Of a DNA stretch of 64,000 nt, positions 39,496 to 51,400 are shown piece after piece. The stretch covers positions 4,650,001 to 4,714,000 of the forward strand of contig NC_061147.1 in assembly GCF_905220365.1 (NCBI RefSeq), written 5' to 3'. Position 1 is the first letter of the stretch; each line of letters opens with the position of its first letter. The stretch is from Vanessa cardui. Taxonomy: Eukaryota; Arthropoda; Insecta; Lepidoptera; Nymphalidae. A program made the position numbers and the translations under genes. The notes beneath the pieces were generated by a model that did no database searches, had not been told where the DNA came from, and saw only the letters and a program-made list of their open reading frames with translations.

Positions 39496-42400
39496 GTGAG
39501 TCAAGATTATTTACCTATGGTTAAAAAACAAAGAACAATCGCAGTTAATGCGCTAAGTTTCATTAATATTCGAAAAATTGACAATGCAAGCATATGTACA
39601 TTAGCATCAGTGATTTGAAAGTTGTGATTATGAATGTTGCTAGCTCTTTCGCACATTGGTCATGCGTTAAACCATCGCAGTAGGCGTTATTTTGCATAAA
39701 TTTTGCATTTTTTTAATGAAAAAGCATAAAGAATTATAAAAACACAGGTACACTCTATATCCCCTTAACATCTTCTAAGCACGGATCCGTAACATTAGTA
39801 CCTTAGTATTTAATTTTCTAGACTGAAACTCAAAAATTACAACTATTAAAATCACTAAACAATAGTAGTAGACCCATGAGGAAGAGATAATTTTTTTCAA
39901 ATTTAATCGATGCCAATATTCCCAACTTTTCAACTCAGTCGTATTATAGAACTCTTTATTATTTATTTATTATTAAATAAACATATGGCTTTGTGCAAGC
40001 CTGTCTGGTTAGGTTATCCACTCATCAGTTATTCTACCGCCAAATAACAGTACTCAGTATTGTTGTGTTCCGGTTTGAAGGGTGAGTGAGCCAGTGTAAC
40101 GACAGGCACAAGGGACATAACATCTTAGTTCCCAAAGTTGGTGGCACATTGACGATGTAAGGAATAGTTAATATTTCTTACAGCGTCATTGTCTATGGGT
40201 GATGGTGACCACTTACCATCAGGTGGCCCATATGCTCGTCCGCCAACCTATATCATAAAAAAAAATACATATAATAATTGCTATGTGTGCGAACTATAAA
40301 TTATAAATCAATCTGTATCAATATGTCCTTTGTACACATGCCACATTTAAATGTCGTTACAATTTTGTAACTTAATATTACAATTGTTAGAATAGTTTTG
40401 TAACTTTGAAAAACTATTAAAAAGTATTTCAAAAATTGTTATGTAATAATAAGTAGATTAAATTTGAAGTGATGTCGGTTTAAATCCATATAATAATAAA
40501 ATTGAAATAATTACGCATAGATAAGTAATAATCAAGACAATAAATTGATTCGATAAGAACGTATCGCCCCGAAATTCTTTCAGCGAATTGCGATAATTTT
40601 AAAAATAGATATTTTTTTTTATAAATCAAAATCGAGACGATACTTAAATGAATATCATTTATAAAAAGCCTAGATGGCCCAGTAGATAAAACGTTTAAAT
40701 GTAACGCAGAATAGTATGTTCAAATTTTGAACCTGGGCAACACAAAATTTAAATGTGCTTAATTCACCTCGTTCTTATGACGGAAAACATCGTGAGGAAA
40801 TCTGTCTTTGAAATATGAGAATCTTGTTTTTGTCTCCCGAAGCAAAAAATGCTTGGGCAGACAATAAAGCCTCTACATAACGAATTCCTGTATCCTACTT
40901 AGATACTCATAATGAATAATTATAATTATGTAATAATAACTCTTCTAAGCTCAGGTCCGCAATTCTTATTACAGGTTCGCTGTATGATCGAAGAGTATTA
41001 CGATAATGGTGGCAAGAGTGGTCGTGGCGTCAACGGTAGCATGAACGGCGATGCGAGGAAGAATGGCATCTCTCTTACAGAATTCGAAGAACTATGTGCC
41101 AATCTCAAAGCACAGCAGGTAAAGTACCAACACACAAAAAACATACGCATACAAATGTTTTTTAGACATTAACATGTACCCATTTGCACTAATGGTTTTA
41201 CCAGTCGGCTGAATAGGCTTAATCCTTGGTAAAAGAATTAAAAAACAAATTTAAAGAACAATTTAATTTTAAATTAAAATTGCGCGGGTGAGGCTATGCG
41301 AACATTAGGTACTATTGTCTTGTAGAAGGAAGACTAACGCTTTTTGACCATTTTCAAATCAATTTAATGGCCTTAACGTGGAAATAATGTAAATTCACCT
41401 TTGCTTTTACAAATTTTAATCGAAACAAAATCAGCAGAGGAAAGTATAACCGTTAATTATTTGTTTAATCTTTTTTAAGCGCGAGGTAATGCTTTTGACA
41501 TTTGCTTTTTTAATACGGACATATTGAGCGACGTTTAGAAATATTTATTGCACATTAACGGCATAGTGTGACGAAATAGACTTATCCTAATAAATTATTT
41601 AGCAATATAAAGAAAAAGTACTAATAGTTTAGAGACTTCAAACATACGAACTAATCTAATTTTAAAATATTTACGATTTCTTTAAAGAGTCTTACGTTCA
41701 ATTTTAATTATAATTTTTATAGAATAAGTGTTATCGTCCGTTACATCTTCAAGTATTTTTATTGTTTTTTATATATCAAAAAAGCCCGATGTTCGGGTCG
41801 GCATTAGAAATTCGCATCCCGAATTTGATGATAGTAGGGGTTGTTTCTTAAAGGGGTTGTTCCCCTCTCTCGAAATTTACCACTCCCAACCCGCGGAAAC
41901 CCATAGTTTTTTTTTAATGTGCGTTTAAAGTTACGTGTAACGGATCGATATTTTACATTATAATTAACCTTAAATCATTATTTTTATGTTTATTAGCTTT
42001 TTTCTGTATTATATTTTAACAAATACTATATTAATTTATAGTAAAAAAAACGTGTAAAAGTTTAATTTAATTTTGTAGTGAAGCGATTCTTTTGTAAAGA
42101 AAATAATAATCACCCAGAAGATTTTACGAACATGATAATAGAATACAATATAACATAAAATATAAAAAAGATCCATTTATCGCATTATTAAATTTAGTCA
42201 AGTATATATACAGATAAATGGTTCTTATAAATTTCTAAAATATAGCTATTGTTGTTTCTATTTTTCACCCAAAATTAACAGCTGTGAGGGGCACAGGAGT
42301 GGCGAAGCCACACCGGCAACAAAAATAGTATATAGTTATAGTAGCTAAGGATAGGTTAGGTTAGGTTAGATTTTATGACCAAACGCTGCGCAAGCCGAGC

Positions 42401-45400
42401 GAGCGAAGCGAGCGAGCCGCGGTAGCGGCCGGCGCAGCGCCAGAAATCACATTGTATACCAATAATTGGAATTTTATATCTCTCCCCTTCCAAAATTTAA
42501 CTGACAGTACGAATTTTGATGATTTTAGTATTGAAATTTAAAAATTGAAAAAAAAAAACTAATGATTTCCGCGCGGGGGGAGTGGTGGTGTAGGTACTAC
42601 ACCACCCCCCCTTAGCCCCCACCCCTTCCCCAACCTTAAATTCGGGATGCGAATTTCTAATGCAATCCCCGATGTTCTTTTAAAGATATACTTCAACGTA
42701 TTAATACGTAATAAGTTTGTATTTTTATCGTAATATTTTATATAATATTACTGAAATATTATAAAAATATTTATTTATTTCGGACGTATATAAACTTACA
42801 GATGTATAAAGATAAATTAATTTTAAACTCGGTAACGGTAATAGTACGTCATAACATTCTAATATTAGATTTAACACAACCGTAAACAGACATTACAATC
42901 TTATATGTACATACCTATATAAAAAACGCGCCAGCTTAATAGGCTATTTGACAATGCGAAAAATAAATTGTGAATTAATGTAATCAGTGTATATTATGAG
43001 TTTAAAAATGGTTATTTACTAACGAATTTTGAAAATAATACTTATTTATTAAAAAATCCAAAAAAAATCATTGCATTTTTTCAAACGTTTGTCACGTGAC
43101 ACAAAACGCTCCTGATTGGCCAGGCTTATGATGAAGTCACTTTCTTGTTAACCTTGCTTTTCTACTATAGTGTGGTACATCCACAGATTAAAATACAGGA
43201 AAGTGTATCATATTGTCCAAGTAGCGTTTGTCACTGACCCCATTGCAGCGCCATATTGTCCAAGAAGTTATTGCGCGCTATTTAAATATGGAATTTTTAA
43301 TATGATATTTTTCGGCAAATATGTACTAGAAATAAAAAAATCACCTTTTACTGGGTACCTTAACTTCTACTAAATAATATAAAATGGATTTTAAAAACCA
43401 GTCAAATAGCCTATTGTGATTGATACGTACAGACAGATAGAGAGTAATATGTTTTATTCTGTAGTAATATATTATCGTATTCAATAGTAACCGATTGAAC
43501 ACAATCTTAATCGTCTTAATGCGATGTGTCAATACGAAGCCGGAGAAGTCAATAGCGATAAATTGTTACAAAGGTCGCTTATGGGTTAACTAGATGTTAC
43601 AACGTATTAAACGACCCTTTATTAGGGATTATTAATAAACCAATTATTTATAATATATCGAGTCGAGATGACCCAGTGGTTAGAACGCGTGCATCTTAAC
43701 CGATGATTGCGGGTTCAAACCCAGGCAAGCACCGCTAATTCATGTGCTTAATTTATCTTTATAATTCATCTCGTGCTCAGCGGTGAAGGAAAACACCGTG
43801 AGAAAACCTGCATGTGACAAATATCATAGAAATTCTGCCACATGTGTATTCCACCAACCCGCATTGGAACAGCGTGGTCGAATATGTTCCAAACCTTCTC
43901 AAACGGGGAGGAGGTCTTTAGCCCAGCAGTGGGAATTTACAGGCTGTTGTCGTTGTTGTTGAAAAGAATATACATATAATAGAATAGAATTAAAGTATTA
44001 AATCCTCTTTAGTCGTAAAGAGTAATTATTTATATAATACTGTACACGTGTTGTGTAATACTTATTTATACTAATATTATAATAAGAGTATAACTCTGTC
44101 TGTGGGTCCGTCTGTCTAAGGCATTCACGATCCAATTACTGAACCGATTTAGATGAAACTTGGTATGAAATACGCTTGAGCACCAAGAAAGGTTATGGAC
44201 CATTTTTGTACCAAATACTTGACTATCCAATCTAAACAACAATTGACAACTAATCTTCTATATATTATAATACCTTACATTAAAAAGCCTCATACAATCA
44301 TATTTTCTTAATAATACTCGAATTATTATTATTTTCTTTTTACGTATATATAAATGTTAGGCACATAGAAATTCAACTCTATTTACAATGTGCTTAGAGT
44401 TCCATTTCTGTTGGTTTGTATCTCACTTAATACATACTAACTTTGTTTTTACAGGTCTCCAGTACATTCAAACAGGCGGTTAGTAAAAAGGAGAACCTTG
44501 AACACTTGGGGGGTATGAGTGAAGCGTCCAGCGATGGTAAGTAACACTCTACATTTTGAAAATGTCTTTTCACCTATAAATTCGTCTAATACAAAGATAC
44601 CTCTAAGTTAACTCCAACTGTTGTATAGTTTACCAAAACAAAATATACAAGTCTATCTATCTTTATTTGCATAAACATCTAAGTCGCATATTTTTTAAAA
44701 ATTCATTGATATTCTCCATTGCTTTGGACTATTGGGCCTGGCGCCAAAAAATGATAATAGATTATTTTATACACTAACTAATAGTCACCATTCATCGCCA
44801 TTGAATTATTAAAAAAAAGCTTTGTGTCAAAGATTTTCATCACGTGCCACTTCTATTAAACACTGATCTATGTCAACATCTGTACAAAGAAGTGTCAACT
44901 CAATCGAAAGCATTCGATGCGTGACATTTAATACGTACAAAAACGAATTTGATGTGTAAATTATAAAGATTTACATTAAAGTATTTTCATGACGTGCCAC
45001 TTCTACAAAACACTGGTCTATGGTTGCGACGGTGTTGATGCCCTACTAATAAGCGAGTTTATAGCATCAATAATTGATTCCGAATGAAAGCGATTAATCT
45101 TTCATGAACAGATGAATGTATTTGAACTGAAGCTAATTCATTTGGCTGAGAAGATTATTATTTAAGGCTTGTTTATTTTATAATTGTTTCCGTGGGATTC
45201 GCAAGACATAAAGTATTCTATACGTTTTCTGCGAATCTACTAACATGGATACTTAAAAAGACTTAACAATAAACTAATTAACTTTAATTTATATTTATAA
45301 CGAAAATATATAATAGCGAGGTTACATAAAAAAGTTCCTACATTTTTTAAGTTGCGTGGACGATTTTTGAAATCCTGTACTAGGATTGTATGCCGCGGAA

Positions 45401-48400
45401 AAATAATTACTTACTACGGAATTAAGTAACTCTAGTAATACGTTATTGTTTGTGCCTTGTATGTTATTTGGTTGTAGCTTTGTGCAAACCCGATTGGGAA
45501 CATACTCATCATATATTCTAACGCAAAACAGCAATATTTAATATTGTTATGTTCCTGTTCGAAGTGTGAGTGAGCCAGTGTAACTACAGGCACATATCTT
45601 ATTTCCCAAGGTTGATCGCACACTGGTGATAGGAGGAATGAATATTTCTCACTAATCTATAGGCAGTGGTGACCACTTACCGTTAGGTCCATCGCCTCCA
45701 TATTTAATTTAAAAAAATATATACCAACATCAATGGAGACTGGTGACCATTTCTCATTAGATGTCCATTTATCAAATATTAACTTTTAATATGATTAAAA
45801 TATTACAACAACAGCCTGTAAATTCCCACTGCTGGGCTAAAGGCCTCCTCACCCTTTGAGGAGAAGGTTTGGAACATTTTCCACCACGCTGTTTCAATGC
45901 GGGTTGGTGGAATGCACATGTGGCAGAATTTCTATGAAATGTCACATGCAGATTTCCTCACAATGTTTTCCTTTACCGCTGAGCACGAGATGAATTATAA
46001 AGACAAATTAAGCACATGAATCAGCGGTGCAATCATCGGTTAAGATGCACGCGTTCTAACCACTGGGCCATATAATAGATGGCTAATTCCAAACATTTTT
46101 CAGGAACAACACACTCAGTACGTCTCGAAGAACAGATGGCGTTCTCTGGCTGGATAAACAGCAACCTGGAACACGATCCAGACTTGAAGCATTTACTGCC
46201 CATCGACCCTGAGGGCAAACAGCTCTACGAAAAGCTAAAAGATGGTCTTATTTTATGGTAAGTTCTCTTACACTTAGTGCACTGGTAACTTTTGTCACGG
46301 TGACTGTTTCGTCACTCTTGTCGAGTCCGTGAATATGTACAGATGCAGGCACAAATGTCACGTCGTAACGTGCGCGCACCCCCATAAATATTCATGGACT
46401 CGACAAGAGTGACGAAACAGTCACCGTGACAAAGTTACCAGTGCGCGCTAGCTCTTAGACTATTGTGTATGTCTTTAAATTCGCCTAATCTCATTTTCTA
46501 TAATCATTTTTCTCTGTAAACTGTTTATATAAAGTATAGAAAATACTTGCAATTATATTATCTTATTAAGCATATAGTTATAACAATAATAGAATAGGTC
46601 AGGATCGAAGTCGTAAATTTGACAATTCCGATTTGATTCTGTGGTTCTGAGGTTATTTGTGTAAAGTTATAATATAGAGGCTAAGGAATAACTTATTTAG
46701 TAATAGTTATCTAAAAGACTGCTTTAAAATTTAATTTACAATATTAATTATGATATTGTTTTTATTGTTCGTTTTATTTTTCTGAAAGTTGATAAAAATT
46801 ACATTATTTAAAAAAAATAAGCTTGTTTTCTATTTTTGTCTATTCCCAATAATTTACTAGAATTATGTTTTTGTTATTATAAAACTTTTAAAATTTACAT
46901 TCTCAGTTTTAATGACGACCTCCGTAGTCGAGTGGTGTGTACACCGGTTTTCATGGGTCCGCCACTCCAAGGTCCCGGGTTCGATTCCCGGCCGAGTCGA
47001 TGTAGATTACCATTAGTTTTCTATGTTGTCTTGGGTCTGGGTGTTTGTGGTACCTTCGTTACTTCTGATTTTCCAAAACACAAGTTCTTTAGCTACTTAC
47101 ATTGGGATCGGAGTAATGTATGTGATGTTGTCTCATATTTATTTATTTATTTATGTAGTTACAATATCTAGTATAATAATCTTTATATATAACCAAAGTA
47201 ACATTAGTTTGGAAGATTTTAATAGAGTGTAATGTTTCCAGCAAAGTAATCAACCACTCCTGCCCCGACACAATCGACGAGAGGGCTATCAACAAGAAGA
47301 ACCTTACCCTCTACACCAAGCACGAGAACCTCACTCTGGCGCTGGTCTCGTCCCAGGCTATTGGTTGCAATATTGTTAATATCGATGCCCACGACTTGGC
47401 TAAAGGTAAGGGAGGGGAAAAATTATAAAAAAAATAAAAATAAAAGATATAATTGTCTTAGCATTAAATATGTATTTCTATTCTATTATCAATGGGGCAG
47501 GAAAAAAGAGGAATAATTTGGTTAAATTAGTTCTAAAATATATTTGCCAAGCAGATGGTTATTTTGAGGATTCTTATGCAAAGTTAATTAAATATCTATG
47601 TCATTTGTGTATGTCAATAATTAAAAGCATTTTTCTGAAGAGGTGATTAAATATCCTTTTGAATGAAATGGAAAAATATTACAGCATATGTATAAAAAGC
47701 CATGTCTCTATTTACATTTTACAATTTAAACATTTTATTGTAATATTAAGTTCTATTTATAATTTGTAATTATGTTTATTATTATTTTTACAGGCAAACC
47801 TCATTTGGTGCTCGGTCTTTTATGGCAAATCATTCGTATTGGTCTCTTCAACCAGATCACACTGGAACACTGTCCTGGTCTCACAGAACTGCTCAATGAC
47901 CAGGTAATAATGACTACTATAGTTAGGAGGCATCTTTTAATCGCTATCAAAACATTATATAGAGATCTTAATAATCTGTTTAAACTTATTCCATACTTAA
48001 AAAAAATTATGGTATATTTATTTATATTGGCAACACTGTGTTTCAGGAACGCATCGAAGATCTTCTCGCTCTGTCACCAGAAGCAATTCTTCTCCGCTGG
48101 GTCAACCACCAATTGCAGAGCGCTGGTGTGACGAGACGCTGTACCAACTTCCAACAGGACGTCGCTGACTCAGAGATATACTCGTACCTGCTTAAACAAA
48201 TCGCACCTGATGATGCTGGAGTCACACTTGATGCTTTGCGGGTCAGTTGTAGTTTATGACATCATAATTATTAACTTAAAAAAAAAAGTTTAAGAAAGAT
48301 ATAGTACGATACAACTTAGATGTAGCATCGGCAAATTTAATAAAACCTTCTGCTGATTTATACAACCAATAGAAGAAGTTCTAGATCGCGCCATTCGATG

Positions 48401-51400
48401 CTATTTGTCGCTAGATTCTCGCGTCAGAAAAAGCAAGTGCATGTAAATCGACGCGTCAAATTGACGAATATATTAGGTCATATGATATTATAAGTTATAT
48501 TGATAATTTGGGAAATTGTACTTAATTCGGACGTGATCGGTTTTACGAATTTTGCCGATGCTATCTTGCATCTAAGTTGTTTAGTACTATACATTAATCA
48601 AAAATAGTAATTTATTAACATAAGAATTAACAACATTAAATGCTTAAATATATATATATATACAAATATGAACTAAAACTAGTTACTGTATAAATCCTGA
48701 CCGCATGGAATGGTGGCAAGAATGCTAGCAGCATTTCCCCGTTGAATCGCAATTCCGATCCTCTGGGCAAAAAACGAACCAAAAATCTGAACATTAATCA
48801 TGGTTTATATTTAGAAAGAAAGAAAGAAAGAAAAAACATTTATTGACATACACACATATAAAGAAAAAATTGATATATAAAAAAAACATAAACAAAGAAA
48901 AAAATAAACAAAGAAAATTATATATTTCAAAATATATAATTTTTATCATCGGTTTTCCAGGAGACGGATCTTCTCCGTCGTGCGGAGGTGATGCTGCAGC
49001 AAGCTGCCAAACTGCGCTGTCGCGCTTTCGTGACAGCTGCTGATGTGGTGGGCGGAGTCTACAAGCTGAACTTGGCCTTTGTGGCCAATCTGTTCAACCA
49101 GCACCCTGGTCTGCAAAGACAGGCCGCAGACAACGACACCTACCATCAGCTCGATGAGACTAGAGAAGAAAAGAGTATGAATTACTTAATAATAATAAAT
49201 ATTTTAATAATACATTACTAGATAAAGGAAAAGTCGGTTACGTAAAAAAGTAACGTCGCTATTTGACAATGCGAAAAATAAATTGTAAATTATTGTAATC
49301 AGTGTAGATTATGAGTTTAAAAATGGTTATTTACTAAAGAAAGTTGAAAATAATACTTAATTTATTCAAAAATCAATAAATAAAAATGCATTTTTTCAAA
49401 AGTTTGTCACGTGACACAAAACGCTCCTGATTGGCCGGGCTTATGATGAAGTCACTTTCTTGTAAACCTTGCTTTTCTACTATATGTACCACAGATTAAA
49501 ATACAGCAAAGTGACGTCACCGACCCCACTGCAGCGCCATATTGTCCAAGTAGCGTTTTCGCACGTTATTTAAATATGGAATTTTTAATATGATATTATT
49601 CGGCAAATATATACTAGATTTAAAAAAATCAACTTCTACTGGGTTCCTTAACCTCTACTAAATCATATAAAATGGATTTTAAAAACCAGTCAAATAGCCT
49701 ATTATAATTAATCTTGTATTCTTAATGTTTCTTTTAATTTATAAGCTATTCTCATTGACGTGTTTTTGTTTCCAGCGTACCGTAACTGGATGAATTCGAT
49801 GGGCGTGGCTCCGCACGTCAACTGGCTCTACTCCGACCTCACTGACGGTCTCGTCATCTTCCAGCTCTACGACATCATTAAACCCGGCATTGTCAATTGG
49901 AAGAAGGTTCGAAACATTCGTATATATAAACGGAACAAAACGGAAAATGGGAATAAAATACTATATTTATATTAAATAAATAAATAACAAAACATTTCTA
50001 AATGACCTTAGATTAATTTAAATTCGTATATGAAGTTTTGGTGATACAATGAATATGAATTGCAATTTCATAATTATATTTATTTGGTCTTTATTAAATT
50101 TGATTTGAAAACAAATATTTCATTGGCCATTTTAAGAATTACCATTTATTTTGATACAAATTATTTCGTAAAATATAATGCCATAGTTACCTGGAGTTAA
50201 ACTGATTCATTAATTTCACATCTATCAAATTGAAACACAACGACAGTCAGTTATTTTATTTATTACAACATAATTAATTAATGTTTGTAAATACTATCCA
50301 TGGTTACCCAGAAGAACTTTCTCAAGATTACGACAAAAATAACTACCATTCAATCTTAATTTGTTTATAATTAAATCATATAAATCTCCTTTCAGGTCCA
50401 CCGTCAATTCTCCCTAAATCGGTGTATAATTAAATGATATAAATCTCATTTCAGGTACACCGTCAATTCTCCAAACTCCGCAAGTTCATGGAGCGACTTG
50501 AGAACTGCAACTACGCAGTGGAACTCGGCAGACAGCTTGGCTTCTCATTAGTGGGCATCGCTGGAGCTGACATCAACGAGGGGAACGCTACACTTACCCT
50601 TGGTAAATATCTATATAAATATCCTCTACACCGATACTGTAACTAGATTTAAATTATTCAAAAATTATTATCATGACTTTGTGTAATACACTACTGTGTT
50701 CTCCTATTGGAGAAGAAACTATTTAATATATTACAATTAATTACAATAGTAATTGTATTAGTTTTAAATATATTTGACGACCTCCATGGTTGAGTGGTGT
50801 GTACATCGGTTTTCATGGGTACGCCTCTGAGGTCCCGGGCGAGTCAATGTAGATTATCATTAGTTTTCTATGTTGTCTCGGGTCTGGGTGTTTGTGGTAC
50901 CTTCGTTACTTCTGATTTCCATAACACAAGTGCTCTAGCTACTTACATTGGGATCAGAGTAATGTATGTGATGTTGTCTATTATATTAGATAAAATATTT
51001 ATATTATTTAGATAAAAAACGTTCTTGGTGGTAGGGCTTTGTGCAAGCCCGTCTGGGTAGGTACCACCCACTCATCAGTTATTCTACCGCCAAATAACAG
51101 TACTCAGTATTGTTGTGTTCCGGTTTGAAGGGTGAGTGAGCCAGTGTAACTACAGGCACAAGGGACATGACATCTTAGTTACCAAGGTTGGTGGCACATT
51201 GACGATGTAAGGAATAGTTAATATTTCTTACAGCGTCATTGTCTATGGGTTATGGTGACTTACCATCACGTGGCCCATATGCTCGTCTGCCAACCTATAC
51301 CATAAAATAAAAAAAATAAAAAATAATGTGTTGTATGATCAGCAATAATGTATATTTCCAGCGCTGATCTGGCAGCTGATGCGCGCGTACACGCTGTCAG

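Larger units (their letters stand above)
39496..40974 (+). other. Fimbrin intron (EF1 to EF2)
   Basis: It holds one short interspersed element of family B (39986-40263) and a decayed tRNA-type SINE (about 40666-40815). The rest is AT-rich with no open coding signal. Confidence 0.8.

Noticed and set aside
44834..45030. Direct repeat TCACGTGCCACTTCTA.TAAACACTG about 150 bp apart
   Set aside because: A real local duplication in a fimbrin intron, but short and without evident consequence.
46836..47232. ORFs of 111 and 69 codons
   Set aside because: They translate a family-C SINE.
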